A DNA stretch of 64,000 bases from Paractinoplanes atraurantiacus (GTDB lineage: Bacteria; Actinomycetota; Actinomycetes; Mycobacteriales; Micromonosporaceae): the NCBI RefSeq assembly GCF_900215205.1, contig NZ_OBDY01000004.1:106348-170347 (forward strand). Reading direction: 5' to 3'. A program made the position numbers and the translations under genes. The notes below the pieces were generated by a model, which searched no databases, had not been told where the DNA came from, and saw only the letters and a list, made by a program, of their open reading frames with translations. Shown one piece after another: positions 18,801 to 26,799 of this stretch; position 1 is the stretch's first letter, and every line of letters begins with the position of its first letter.

Positions 18801-19033
18801 AGGCCCTCCTCGCCCAGCTCGAGGCACTGCCCGGTGAGCACCCGCACCTGGTCGCCGGCCAGGCCGCGGCGGAACTCCTCGACCAGGCGGGTCTTGCCGA
18901 CCCCGGCCTCGCCGCCGACCAGCACGGTCGACGGCTCGGCGGAGCGGGTGCTTTTCAGCGCGTCGCGCAGCGCGGCGAGGTCGGGCTCGCGCCCGACCAG
19001 AACCTCGCTGTAGGCCGTCACGAGGTCGAGCAT
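15857..19033 (-). CDS. LAL-type (LuxR C-terminal) ATPase transcriptional regulator
   Basis: Large 1058-residue regulator. The N-terminal AAA/STAND ATPase has a Walker A (VGGEAGVGKTRLVEEF, near residue 40) and a Walker B-like VLVIEDLHWADRS. A long helical-repeat middle follows. The C-terminal LuxR helix-turn-helix reads LTPREREVLRLVAEGHSNN...ISPKTASVHVSRI. Such proteins couple nucleotide and ligand binding to transcription. ATG 19033 is used; the upstream extension in frame is not family-like. Between ATPase/repeats and DNA-binding domain there is an unusual Ala/Ser/Pro/Gly linker of about 90 residues built from imperfect repeats. The target is unknown. Confidence 0.88.
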   Translation of the reverse strand: MLDLVTAYSEVLVGREPDLAALRDALKSTRSAEPSTVLVGGEAGVGKTRLVEEFRRGLAGDQVRVLTGQCLELGEEGLPFAPFAGAVRDLVRAEGTSVLDGHERELAQLLPELGPPAPQRGLLFEAVGALLGRLSAEQPLVLVIEDLHWADRSTRDLIGFLVRSARLPRLLLIATYRTDELHRGHPLRPFLAELDRVRGVRRHELDRLDRDGTAEMLTHLLGAEPDPGVVDTVNERTQGIPFFIEQFAASADPACGDIPGSLRDLLLSRVDQLPEPAQRVLRVAAVGGTRFGHELLSRVAGMPEADLESSMRVVVAAQLVVVLDAADDDGVYEFRHALVREAVHDDLLPGEHARLHARYARALEAEPHLVGLGRSAAEIAHHWHAARDHPRALVTAKVAADEAGHRFAWAEQARLLDRVLELWEDVPDAATQLGLDHLDLLEEAALAAIESGDHMRAFSLTRAALSDLDAEAEPLRAGRLLVRRAKLLRTAGKSDGRAECDEAFRLLRGAPYSTDRVRLLADLAHILAAIDRDRAVEVAEVAKADATEQGDVDALVAAEMAYGLACAGRIPPTEALPTIRAAIAQAREAADLPSLTRGLVNLSDQLYETGDYEASAAAAAEGLPDAHRVGISRTIGVYLMANYAEALIALGRWDEADARLAEAARLDPPNTLALHWLRLRSRLRLARGRDDAEALVSRSLSFLSRPFLVTEVRLAIHELRLLSALTTATPQAAADLARASLTEPAMGTLPRYTWAILANAARAANRAGDKALAEEIAARAATLPRRFPAERAYAAQTEALLTGGEPAWRAAVEAWRTDGHPHELATALLDLAETLAADRTTARTAPLIPAPRPAALTATSPAPPSPATVTAGPAPSPAPVIAGQASSAAVSAGPASSSAPVTAGRASSSAPMSAGPAPSSAASGLAPSSAAPGLAPSFAAAAVAGAQTGVAELIAEAMAIAGALGATPLVEAAETLARRLGIRAAAEPATAGTEILTPREREVLRLVAEGHSNNRIAADLYISPKTASVHVSRIIAKLEVSNRVEAAAVAHRLGLLAD
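16228..16445 (-). repeat. Imperfect repeats encoding the LAL regulator linker
   Basis: Within the LAL gene, short related units containing GAAGAAGGCGCC or GAAGAAGACGCC (read on the + strand) recur roughly every 33-45 bp. They encode degenerate Ala/Pro/Ser-rich repeats such as SSAAPGLAPS and ASSSAPMSAG. The reading frame is kept open throughout. It looks like a repeat-expanded interdomain linker. Confidence 0.6.
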
Positions 19034-19068
19034 CCCATGGGGGTACGACAACTCGGCTCCCCGATATC

Positions 19069-19209
19069 TCACGGAGTGGCCGCTCGCCGCCACCGGCGAC
19101 GGGGACGGGCCGCCCGGGCCCGGCGCCGCTCCGAGGCCTGGTCGATCAGCGAGGCGACGCGCTGGTGGTGCATGTCGAGCTGGATGTGCGGGTCGGAGTA
19201 CGGGAACAT
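19069..19209 (-). CDS. Small conserved actinobacterial protein
   Basis: 46-residue protein starting MFPYSDPHIQLDMHHQRVAS and ending in an Arg-rich tail (RRRARAARPRRRWRR). ATG 19209 has a strong AAGGAGG 6 nt upstream, which settles the start against an upstream ATG at 19257. Short proteins with a histidine/acidic N-terminus, an H-x-R-x-x-x-L-I helix and an Arg/Ala-rich tail are frequent in actinobacteria, but no function is known to me. It lies 35 bp upstream of the LAL regulator and is probably cotranscribed with it. Confidence 0.65.
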   Translation of the reverse strand: MFPYSDPHIQLDMHHQRVASLIDQASERRRARAARPRRRWRRAATP

Positions 19210-19366
19210 CGGTGCCTCCTTGGAAGGGAACACCGAGAACTCTTCGCCCGAAGGCACCCCCGGGGCATGAGGCAGGAGCCTTATTTACACCCGTCTCACG
19301 GGCGACGGGAGACGTAAGGCCGCCCACCCCACGTAAGGCGTACGCACACCACTACACTTCCGTGTT

Positions 19367-20059
19367 ATGGCAAACCCCCAGGAGAAGGTGTCTTTCGGCA
19401 CGCGCCTGAAGCAGATCGGGCAGGTGTTCTCGTTCACCGCGAAGCAGGACAAGTGGTTCGTCCCGCTGCTCATCGCGGCCGTGGCCATCCCGGTCGCGCT
19501 CACCGTCCTCCTCGTGCTCCTGGGCGCCGGCTGGATCTACATCCCGATCGGCCTGCTGGTCACCCTGCTGGCCGCCGTGATCGTGCTCAACCTGCGGTCG
19601 AACGCGGCGATGATGAACGCGGCCGAGGGTCAGCCCGGTGCCGCCGCCTCCCTGGTCGAGAACATGCGCGGCGACTGGCGTGTCCGGCCCGCGGCGTCGT
19701 CGACGACGCAGTTCGACATGGTGCACATCGTGATCGGCAAGCCCGGCGTGATCCTGCTGGCCGAGGGCCAGCCGCAGCGCGTGCGCGGCCTGCTCGGCCA
19801 GGAGAAGAAGCGCCTCTCCAAGGTCATCGGCAACGCGCCGCTGTACGACTACATCATCGGCAACGGTGAGGGCGAGCTCCCGATCAAGAAGCTGCGGACC
19901 ACGCTGATGCGCATGCCGCGAAATCTGACCGGCAAGGACGTCAACTCGCTCGACAAGCGCCTGGGCGCGCTGATGGCCCGCCCGCAGATGCCCAAGGGCG
20001 CCATCCCGAAGAACATGCGCCCCAGCAAGGGCGCCTTCAGGCAGCAGCGCCCCCGCTAA
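19367..20059 (+). CDS. DUF4191 membrane protein
   Basis: 230 residues. A soluble N-terminus (MANPQEKVSFGTRLKQIGQVFSFT) is followed by two membrane helices (residues about 33-80) and a long cytosolic domain with GQPGAAASLVENMRGDWRV and GKPGVILLAEG, ending in a basic tail. The pattern is that of DUF4191, a family typically encoded near lipA in actinobacteria, as here. No biochemical role is known. A 12-bp stem hairpin follows the gene. Confidence 0.85.
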   Translation: MANPQEKVSFGTRLKQIGQVFSFTAKQDKWFVPLLIAAVAIPVALTVLLVLLGAGWIYIPIGLLVTLLAAVIVLNLRSNAAMMNAAEGQPGAAASLVENMRGDWRVRPAASSTTQFDMVHIVIGKPGVILLAEGQPQRVRGLLGQEKKRLSKVIGNAPLYDYIIGNGEGELPIKKLRTTLMRMPRNLTGKDVNSLDKRLGALMARPQMPKGAIPKNMRPSKGAFRQQRPR

Positions 20060-20071
20060 AAAAGCAAAATC

Positions 20072-20107
20072 CAAGGGCCGGTATCGCGTCAGCGGTACCG
20101 GCCCTTG
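20072..20107. terminator. Hairpin after the DUF4191 gene
   Basis: CAAGGGCCGGTA and TACCGGCCCTTG form a perfect 12-bp stem around a 12-base loop, 13 bp after the stop. On the + strand no U-tract follows; the T-run (ATTTTGCTTTTTT) is on the minus-strand side, so efficiency for the + gene is uncertain. It still marks the boundary between the DUF4191 gene and the sugar operon. Confidence 0.6.
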
Positions 20108-20140
20108 ACATATGTCGATGCGGCTCCTAACGTCCCGGCC

Positions 20141-20155
20141 AACTGTTAAAGAGTT
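20141..20155 (+). promoter_or_regulatory. Possible ROK-regulator operator
   Basis: AACT-N7-AGTT, with GTTAAAG between the arms, lies 26 bp before the GTG of the ROK regulator gene. ROK repressors often bind T/A-rich half-sites containing AGTTTG or GTTAA, and this AT-rich island in GC-rich DNA is a candidate autoregulatory site. Evidence is pattern only. Confidence 0.3.
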
Positions 20156-20180
20156 TGCCAATCAAGGGGGCGAGAGAAGC

Positions 20181-21413
20181 GTGACCCGTCCGGCCGGCTC
20201 GTCCAGGCTGCTGCGCACGATGAACGCGAGCGCGGCGCTGGCCCACCTGCTGGATCCCGGCATGCTCACCCGCGCCGACCTGCGCAAGCTGACGGCGCTC
20301 TCCACCCCCACGATCTCCGAGGTGCTGCGCCGGCTCACCGAGGCCGGGCTGGTCACGGTGGCCGGGCACGACAGCGGTCGCCCGGGCCCGTCGGCCGAGA
20401 TCTACAACGTCAACCCCGAGGCGGCGTACGCGGCCGCGGTCTCCGTGCGCGACGTGGGCCCCGGCGGCGCCCCGTCGGTCGTGGCCGCGCTCTGCGACCT
20501 CACCGGCCAGATATGCGGGCGTGCCGCGTCCTCCGTCGATTTCGCGGAGGAAGACACCCTGACCGCCCTGTCCGGCGTGCTCGACGACCTCTACGCCGGG
20601 GCCGGCGTCGCGGCCGGCCGGGTGCGGCATGTGCAGTTGGGCGTGCCCGGCTCCTACGACCCGCGCACCGAGACCATCCACCACGTCGACGTCCCCGGCC
20701 TCGGCCGCACCGGCCTCGTGCCGGAGCTGGCGGCGGCGCTGAGGACCGAGGTCGGCGTCGACAACGACGTCAACCTGGCCGCCATCGCCGAGCGGCGGCG
20801 CGGCGTCGGCCGCGACACCGAGGGCTTCGCCCTGCTCTGGCTCGGCGAGGACGGCCTCGGCCTGGCCATCGACCTGGCCGGCACCCTGATGCGCGGCGCC
20901 CGCGGCGGCGCCGGCGAGATCGGCTACATGCCGCTGTACAGGCCGCGCGAGAAGCGGTCCGGCCAAAAGCCCGCCGGCGACGAGCAGCCCGGCGGAAAGC
21001 CCGGCGGCGACGAGCGGGCCGGCGAGAAGCGGGACCTGCACGACCTGATCGCCGGCCCGGCCCTCCTCGGCCTGGCCCGGGAACACGGCCTCGAGAACGG
21101 CCGAACCGCCACCGAGGTCGTCCGCGACGCGCGCGGTGACCTCCTGACCGAGATCGCCGACCGGATCGCGGTCGGCGTGGCCGCCGTGATCGCGGTGCTC
21201 GACCCCCACCTGGTAGTACTGGCCGGCCCGATCGCCCAGGCCGGCGGCGTCACGCTCCTCTCCGCGGTGCGCACGGCCATGCGCCGGGCCGCCCCGCTGG
21301 AGAGCGAGATCGCCGTGACCGCCATCGACGACGACGCGGTGCTGCTCGGCGCGCTGGACGCCGGCCTCACCGCGGTTCACAACGCCCTGCTCACCGACAT
21401 CCGCAACAGCTGA
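20181..21413 (+). CDS. ROK-family transcriptional regulator
   Basis: 410 residues. An N-terminal winged helix (LTRADLRKLTALSTPTISEVLRRLTEAGLV) is followed by a ROK sugar-kinase-like domain: GVPGSYDP, DNDVNLAAIAE and the glycine-rich GARGGAGEIGYMP. The usual ROK zinc-binding cysteine cluster is replaced by a Lys/Gly/Asp/Glu-rich repeat insert (about residues 255-285). It heads an operon with a sugar-binding lipoprotein, permeases, a GH4 glycosidase and a kinase, so it most likely senses the sugar or its phosphate. GTG 20181 is chosen because an upstream ATG would precede the helix-turn-helix by an atypical leader. Confidence 0.85.
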   Translation: MTRPAGSSRLLRTMNASAALAHLLDPGMLTRADLRKLTALSTPTISEVLRRLTEAGLVTVAGHDSGRPGPSAEIYNVNPEAAYAAAVSVRDVGPGGAPSVVAALCDLTGQICGRAASSVDFAEEDTLTALSGVLDDLYAGAGVAAGRVRHVQLGVPGSYDPRTETIHHVDVPGLGRTGLVPELAAALRTEVGVDNDVNLAAIAERRRGVGRDTEGFALLWLGEDGLGLAIDLAGTLMRGARGGAGEIGYMPLYRPREKRSGQKPAGDEQPGGKPGGDERAGEKRDLHDLIAGPALLGLAREHGLENGRTATEVVRDARGDLLTEIADRIAVGVAAVIAVLDPHLVVLAGPIAQAGGVTLLSAVRTAMRRAAPLESEIAVTAIDDDAVLLGALDAGLTAVHNALLTDIRNS

Positions 21414-21438
21414 CCCCCTCATAAATCGGAAGGCCACT

Positions 21439-22755
21439 GTGAACAAACGGATCCCCCATGCCCTTTTTGCCCTGACAACAGCGGTTATCGTGGCGGCCGG
21501 CTGCACTCCGGCCCCTAAAGAAAACAAAATCGCCGATCCCGGTACGGAGGTCTCCGGCACCGTCGAGCTCTGGCACTTCTTCACCGAGCGCGAGGCCGAC
21601 GCGGTCGCCCAGGTGGTCAAGGACTTCGAGAACAGCCACCCGAAGATCAAGGTGACCATCAAGGCGGGCCAGGACGACTCCAAGGTCACCCAGGCCATCG
21701 GCGCCGGCAACGGCCCGGACGTCGGCCTGTCCTACTCGACCGACATCGTCGGCAAATTCTGCTCCTCCGGCGCCTGGGTCGATTTGAAGCAGTACATCGA
21801 CCGCGACAAAGTGGACCTGAGCAAGCTCAATGCGACCACCCGCTCGTACACCGAATTCCAGGGCAAGCGCTGCGCCATGCCGTTCCTGGCCGACGCCTAC
21901 GGCATGTTCTACAACAAGGACCTGTTCGCCAAGGCCGGGCTCACGGGACCGCCGAAGACGCTGGACGAGCTGACCGCGTACGCCAAGAAACTGACCGTCA
22001 AGAATGCCGATGGGTCACTGAAGACGGTCGGGTTCCTCCCGCTGTACGACTTCTACGAGAACGCGGCCGCACATCTCGCGCCCACCGTGGGCGCCAAGTG
22101 GCTGACCGAGGACGGCAAATCCGCGATCGGCGCCGACCCGGCCTGGAAGACGCTGCTCACTTGGCAGAAGAACCTCGTCGACTGGTACGGCTACGAGAAC
22201 CTCACCAAGTTCCGGGCCGGCCTGGGCGACGAATACAGCGCCGACAACGCCTTCCAGAAGGGCCAGGTCGCGATCAACATCGACGCCGAGTACCGCCTCG
22301 CTTTCGTCAAGGACCAGGCCCCGAGTCTCAAGTACGGCGTCGCGCCGATCCCGACCAGCGATGCCGCCAAGTACGGCGGCGGCTACGTCACCGGCAACAT
22401 CCTCGGCATCAGCAAGAACGCCAAGAATCCCGAGGCCGCGTGGGAGCTCATCAAATATCTGACCACTGACGACCAAGCCGTCATCAAGCTGGCCGGGCTG
22501 CTCAAGAACATCCCGACCACGACCGCCGCCATCGCCGATCCGGGACTCCAGTCGGACGCCGACTTCAAGACGTTCATCGACATCTTCAGCAACCCGAACT
22601 CGTCGACCACGCCGCCGTCCGCCTCCGGTCCGGCCTATCAGGAGACCTTCGGGCAGTTCCTCAACAACTACCAGTCGGGCAAGGTCAAGGACATCGACGC
22701 CGGCCTCGCCGACGCCGACAAGCAGATCAACAGCGTCATGACTCTGGGCGGATAG
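21439..22755 (+). CDS. ABC transporter sugar-binding lipoprotein
   Basis: 438 residues. A lipoprotein signal (MNKRIPHALFALTTAVIVAAGC, lipidated at about C22) is followed by a family 1 extracellular solute-binding fold: VELWHFFTEREADAV, the ligand-binding middle and the WELIKYLTTDDQA C-terminal helix. It captures a sugar or oligosaccharide for the two permeases downstream. GTG 21439 is preceded by GGAAGG. It lies 25 bp after the regulator gene, in the same operon. The GH4 and BadF partners suggest a beta-glucoside or amino-sugar disaccharide; the exact ligand cannot be read from sequence. Confidence 0.9.
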   Translation: MNKRIPHALFALTTAVIVAAGCTPAPKENKIADPGTEVSGTVELWHFFTEREADAVAQVVKDFENSHPKIKVTIKAGQDDSKVTQAIGAGNGPDVGLSYSTDIVGKFCSSGAWVDLKQYIDRDKVDLSKLNATTRSYTEFQGKRCAMPFLADAYGMFYNKDLFAKAGLTGPPKTLDELTAYAKKLTVKNADGSLKTVGFLPLYDFYENAAAHLAPTVGAKWLTEDGKSAIGADPAWKTLLTWQKNLVDWYGYENLTKFRAGLGDEYSADNAFQKGQVAINIDAEYRLAFVKDQAPSLKYGVAPIPTSDAAKYGGGYVTGNILGISKNAKNPEAAWELIKYLTTDDQAVIKLAGLLKNIPTTTAAIADPGLQSDADFKTFIDIFSNPNSSTTPPSASGPAYQETFGQFLNNYQSGKVKDIDAGLADADKQINSVMTLGG

Positions 22756-22758
22756 CCG

Positions 22759-23682
22759 ATGTCCGCCAAAGTGCGGAGAGGCCTGACGACCTTCTCCTTC
22801 CTGGCTCCGGCGCTGATCGGCATCGCCGTCTTCTTCCTCTATCCCCTGGGGTCGGCGGTCTACTTCTCGTTCACCAAATTCGACCTGTTGTCGGTGCCGG
22901 AATGGGTCGGCCTGGACAACTACCGGCGGATGGCGGACGACCCGTTTCTGCTCCAGTCGATCCGCAACACCTTGTGGATGGTGGTCGTCTTCGTCCCGGT
23001 GCGGATCATCGGCGCGATCGGCCTGTCCATGCTGCTCACCCAGCTCAAGCGCGGCGCCGGCTTCTTCCGCACGCTGTTCTACCTGCCGGCCCTGGTGCCG
23101 CCGGTGGCCGCCACCATCGCCTTCGTCTATCTGCTCAAGCCGGGCACCGGCCCGGTCAACCACTTCCTGTCGATGATCGGCATCGAGGGCCCGCTCTGGT
23201 TCAACTCGCCGGCCTGGGCCAAGCCGTCGCTCGTGCTGCTCGGCCTCTGGGCGATCGGCGACCTGATGGTGATCTTCCTGGCCGCCGTGCTCGGCGTGCC
23301 GTCCAGCCTCTACGAGGCCGCGGAGCTGGACGGCGCCAACGCCTGGCAGCGCTTCCGGTCGATCACGCTGCCGACGATCCGCCCGGTGGTGCTGTTCGCC
23401 GCGGTCACCGGCGTGATCTACACGTTGCAGTACTTCGACCAGGCGGCGGTGGCCGGCTCGATCGCCAGCGGGCAGGCCACCGTCGGCGGCGGGATCTCGT
23501 CGAACTTCGGCTTCCCCGAGGGCTCGACCTTCACCTATCCGCTGTGGCTCTACACCGTGGGCTTCCGCTACAGCGCCCTCGGATATGCCAACGCGCTGGC
23601 CATCGGCCTTTTCGTGGTGGCCCTCGCGGTCACCCTCATCCTGCTGCGCCGGGCCAAGGCTTTCTCCGGGGAGGAATCATGA
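22759..23682 (+). CDS. ABC sugar permease, MalF/UgpA type
   Basis: 307 residues with six membrane helices. The cytoplasmic EAA loop (YEAAELDGANAWQRFRSITLPTIRP) contacts the ATPase. The N-terminal FSFLAPALIGIAVFFLYPL is typical of carbohydrate-uptake permeases of the first type. The ATG follows the lipoprotein stop by 3 bp, and the TGA overlaps the next permease ATG. Confidence 0.93.
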   Translation: MSAKVRRGLTTFSFLAPALIGIAVFFLYPLGSAVYFSFTKFDLLSVPEWVGLDNYRRMADDPFLLQSIRNTLWMVVVFVPVRIIGAIGLSMLLTQLKRGAGFFRTLFYLPALVPPVAATIAFVYLLKPGTGPVNHFLSMIGIEGPLWFNSPAWAKPSLVLLGLWAIGDLMVIFLAAVLGVPSSLYEAAELDGANAWQRFRSITLPTIRPVVLFAAVTGVIYTLQYFDQAAVAGSIASGQATVGGGISSNFGFPEGSTFTYPLWLYTVGFRYSALGYANALAIGLFVVALAVTLILLRRAKAFSGEES

Positions 23683-24560
23683 CGGCCGTTCTCGAGGCGC
23701 CTGTACGGATGGAGCCGGCACCCGATCGGCGCGTGCGCCGTCAGAAAAAGCTGGCCTGGATCGCCAGGCACAGCATCGCCATCGCGATCGGCATCATGTT
23801 CGTGACACCGGTCGTCTATCTGGTGCTGCTGTCGCTGATGACCAGCGACCAGGCATTGACGAGCGACTACTGGCCGAACTCGTGGCATCCGGAGAACTAC
23901 ATCCGGGTCTTCGAGGTCACGCCACTGCCCCGCTATCTGCTCAACACCGTCGTCTACGCGGTGACGTCGACGGCTCTCGTGCTCCTGTCGAGCGTTCCCG
24001 CCGCGTACGCGCTGGCGAAATTGAAGTTCCGCGGCAGCAACGCGCTGTTCCTCCTGGTGATCTGCGTGATGATGCTTCCGCCGCAGGTCGTCACCGTGCC
24101 GCTCTATCTGATGTGGGCGCGGTACGGCCTCACCGGCTCGCTGTGGCCGCTCATCATTCCGGCACTGTTCGGCGACGCGTTCTGCATCTTCCTGCTGCGG
24201 CAGTTCCTGCTCACCATCCCCACCGAATATCTGGACGCGGCGCGGGTCGACGGCTGCGGCGAATGGCGGACGCTGCTGCGGGTGGTGCTGCCGATGGCCC
24301 GTCCGGGCATCGCGGCGGCCGGGCTGTTCCAGTTCTTCTACTGCTGGAACGACTATTACGGCCCGCTGCTCTACACCAGCGAGAACGAGAGCGCGTGGAC
24401 GCTGTCGCTCGGGCTGGCGTCGTTCCACAGCGTCCATCACGTCGACTGGAATCTGGTCACGGCGGCCACCGTGCTGGCCATGGCGCCACTCATCGTCATC
24501 TTCTTCTTCGCCCAGCGCGCCTTCGTGCAGGGCATTACCTTGACTGGCTTCAAGGGATAG
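23679..24560 (+). CDS. ABC sugar permease, MalG/UgpE type
   Basis: 293 residues and six membrane helices, with the EAA loop LDAARVDGCGEWRTLLRVVLPMARPG. The first-loop TSDYWPNSWHPENYIRVF is typical of the second carbohydrate permease. The ATG overlaps the previous TGA (ATGA) and GGGGAGGA provides the ribosome site. No ATP-binding subunit is in the operon, so a shared MsiK-type ATPase elsewhere is expected, as in other actinobacterial sugar importers. Confidence 0.93.
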   Translation: MTAVLEAPVRMEPAPDRRVRRQKKLAWIARHSIAIAIGIMFVTPVVYLVLLSLMTSDQALTSDYWPNSWHPENYIRVFEVTPLPRYLLNTVVYAVTSTALVLLSSVPAAYALAKLKFRGSNALFLLVICVMMLPPQVVTVPLYLMWARYGLTGSLWPLIIPALFGDAFCIFLLRQFLLTIPTEYLDAARVDGCGEWRTLLRVVLPMARPGIAAAGLFQFFYCWNDYYGPLLYTSENESAWTLSLGLASFHSVHHVDWNLVTAATVLAMAPLIVIFFFAQRAFVQGITLTGFKG

Positions 24561-24571
24561 TGGAGTAAAGG

Positions 24572-25828
24572 ATGAAAATCGCTGTCGTCGGCGGCGGGTC
24601 GACGTACACACCCGAATTGGTCGATGGTTTCGCTCGTCTCGGCCCGATGGTCACCGAGCTGGTGCTGATCGATCCGGCCGCCGAGAGGCTCGAGATCGTG
24701 GGCGCGTTCGCGGCCCGGATCCTTTCCCGATACGGGCACGCGGCGAAGATCTGGTGGACCTCCGATCTGGACGCGGGAGTGACCGACGCCGATGTCGTGC
24801 TGATTCAGCTGCGGGTCGGCGGCCAGAACGCGCGCATTCAGGACGAGACTTTCCCGCTCGAATGCGGCTGCGTCGGCCAGGAGACGACCGGCGCCGGCGG
24901 GCTGGCCAAGGCGCTGCGGACCGTGCCGATCGTGCTCGACGTGGCCTCGGTCGTCCGGCGGCGCGCCCGGCCGGACGCGTGGATCATCGACTTCACCAAT
25001 CCGGTGGGCATCGTCACCCGCGCGCTGCTCGACGAGGGCCATCGCGCGGTCGGGCTCTGCAACGTGGCGATCGGCTTCCAGCGGCGCTTCGCCGGCCACC
25101 TCGGCGTCGAGCCGTCGCAGGTGACGCTCGAACACGTCGGCCTCAACCACCTGACCTGGGAACGGGCGGCCTATGTGGACGGCGTCGATCGCCTTCCGGA
25201 TCTGCTGACATCACATTTGCCGGAATTGGCAGCTCAGGTACACCTACCGGAGCATCTGCTGACCACGCTGGGCAACGTTCCCTCGTACTACCTCTCCTAT
25301 TTCTACGAGCACGACCGCCACGTCAGGGAGGCGGCGAACGGCCCGACGCGCGGTCAACGGGTCGCCGAGATGGAAGCGACGCTGCTCGAGATGTACCGCG
25401 ACGTCACCCTCACCGAGAAGCCGGCTCTGCTGGGCCAGCGCGGCGGCGCCTACTACTCCGAGGCAGCGGTCGGGTTGATCGCTTCGCTGCACGGCTATGA
25501 CGACAATGCCGTCCATTCGGTCAATGTGCGCAACCAGGGCACGCTGCCGTTCCTGCCGGACGACGCGGTCATCGAGGTCTCGGCCCGCGCGACCGCCGCC
25601 GGCCCCACGGTGCTGCCGATCAACCCCCTTCCGCCCGATCTGAGCGGTCTGGTCACGCACGTTTGGGGGTACGAGGAACTCGCGCTCGACGCGGCGCTGC
25701 GGGGCGGCCGGGAGCGCGTGTACCGGGCGCTGCTCGCCCACCCGCTGGTCGGACAGCACACCCAGGCCGCGGATCTGGCCGACCGGCTGATCGCGAGCGG
25801 GCGCGACCACCTCGCGTGGGCGCGATGA
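24572..25828 (+). CDS. GH4 family 6-phospho-glycosidase
   Basis: 418 residues. The N-terminal NAD-binding motif is MKIAVVGGGSTYTPELVDG. The NAD/Mn2+-dependent GH4 active site includes TNPVGIVTRALL and the metal-binding CN motif (GLCNVAIGF, about residue 160), with a later NHLTW. GH4 enzymes oxidise C3 transiently and cleave phosphorylated disaccharides. Here the sugar enters by an ABC importer rather than a PTS, so phosphorylation is probably done by the adjacent BadF-type kinase. Substrate may be a 6-phospho-beta-glucoside or phospho-chitobiose-like sugar (inference). Confidence 0.9.
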   Translation: MKIAVVGGGSTYTPELVDGFARLGPMVTELVLIDPAAERLEIVGAFAARILSRYGHAAKIWWTSDLDAGVTDADVVLIQLRVGGQNARIQDETFPLECGCVGQETTGAGGLAKALRTVPIVLDVASVVRRRARPDAWIIDFTNPVGIVTRALLDEGHRAVGLCNVAIGFQRRFAGHLGVEPSQVTLEHVGLNHLTWERAAYVDGVDRLPDLLTSHLPELAAQVHLPEHLLTTLGNVPSYYLSYFYEHDRHVREAANGPTRGQRVAEMEATLLEMYRDVTLTEKPALLGQRGGAYYSEAAVGLIASLHGYDDNAVHSVNVRNQGTLPFLPDDAVIEVSARATAAGPTVLPINPLPPDLSGLVTHVWGYEELALDAALRGGRERVYRALLAHPLVGQHTQAADLADRLIASGRDHLAWAR

Positions 25829-26799
25829 GCGGGCTCTACCTGGCGATCGACGGCGGCAACTCGAAGACGGACGTGGTGCTCGGCACGGCTACCGGCGAGG
25901 TGCTGGGTCACGTACGGGGCGGCACGTCCTCACCGCACAACGTCGGGCTCGACGGGGCGATCGCCGTCCTCGACGGCCTCATCCGCTCCGTGGTTCCCGA
26001 CGGGACGGTCGTCGACCTGGTCGCGGCGTACCTGGCCGGCGCCGACCTGCCGATCGAGGTGAGCCGGCTGCACGAGGCGGTCACCGCCGCCGGCTGGGCC
26101 CGCCGGGCGCTGGTCGACAACGACTGCTTCGCGCTGCTGCGATCGGGCACGTCGATGCCCGACGCGGTCACCGTGGTCTGCGGCGCCGGCACCAACTGCG
26201 TGGGCCGGGCGGCCGACGGCCGTACGGCCCGGTTCGTCGCCCTGGGACCGATCTCCGGCGACTGGGGTGGCGGCCACGACCTGGCCGATCAGACCTTGCG
26301 CCTGGCCGCCCGGGGCGAGGACGGACGCGGGCGGCCGACCGCGCTGAGCGCCGCCGTGGCCGGATATTTCGGGCGGCCCACGGTCGAGGCGGTGTCGATC
26401 GCCCTGCATCTGGGCGAGATCGACCGCGACGAGGTGCCGTCGCTGAGCGAGCTGCTCTTCGAGGTCGCGGCGGCCGGTGACGTGGTCGCGGGCGGGCTGG
26501 TCAGCCGGCAGGCGACCGAGATCCTGGCCCAGCACCGGGTCGCGGCCGGCCGTCTGGATCTGCTGTGGCGGCCGCACGCGCTGGTGCTCGGCGGGGCCGT
26601 GCTGCGCGCACGGCATCCACTCCTGCACGACGAGGTGGTGGCCGGCGCGCGGAGGCAGGCCCCGCACGTCGAGATCTCGGTGCCTTCCGTGCCGCCGATC
26701 ACCGGGGCGGCGCTGCTGGCGATGGACGCGCTCGGCGCCCCGCCCTCGGCCGAGCCCCTTCTGCGGGCCTCCCTCGGGGCTGAGGCCCTTACTGCTTGA
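25825..26799 (+). CDS. BadF/BcrA-type sugar kinase (GlcNAc-kinase-like)
   Basis: 324 residues with the ASKHA ATPase fold. The N-terminal phosphate motif is LYLAIDGGNSKTDVVLG; DNDCFALLRSG and VVCGAGTNCVGR are internal, and GPISGDWGGGHDL is typical of N-acetylglucosamine-kinase-like members. The ATG overlaps the GH4 stop (ATGA), so the two proteins are made together. The most economical role is ATP-dependent phosphorylation of the imported sugar or of the GH4 product. The 3' end overlaps the convergent RDD gene by 11 bp. Confidence 0.88.
   Translation: MSGLYLAIDGGNSKTDVVLGTATGEVLGHVRGGTSSPHNVGLDGAIAVLDGLIRSVVPDGTVVDLVAAYLAGADLPIEVSRLHEAVTAAGWARRALVDNDCFALLRSGTSMPDAVTVVCGAGTNCVGRAADGRTARFVALGPISGDWGGGHDLADQTLRLAARGEDGRGRPTALSAAVAGYFGRPTVEAVSIALHLGEIDRDEVPSLSELLFEVAAAGDVVAGGLVSRQATEILAQHRVAAGRLDLLWRPHALVLGGAVLRARHPLLHDEVVAGARRQAPHVEISVPSVPPITGAALLAMDALGAPPSAEPLLRASLGAEALTA

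Noticed and set aside
17459-19270. 603-codon + strand frame
   Set aside because: Antisense to the LAL regulator, which has unmistakable ATPase and LuxR domains.
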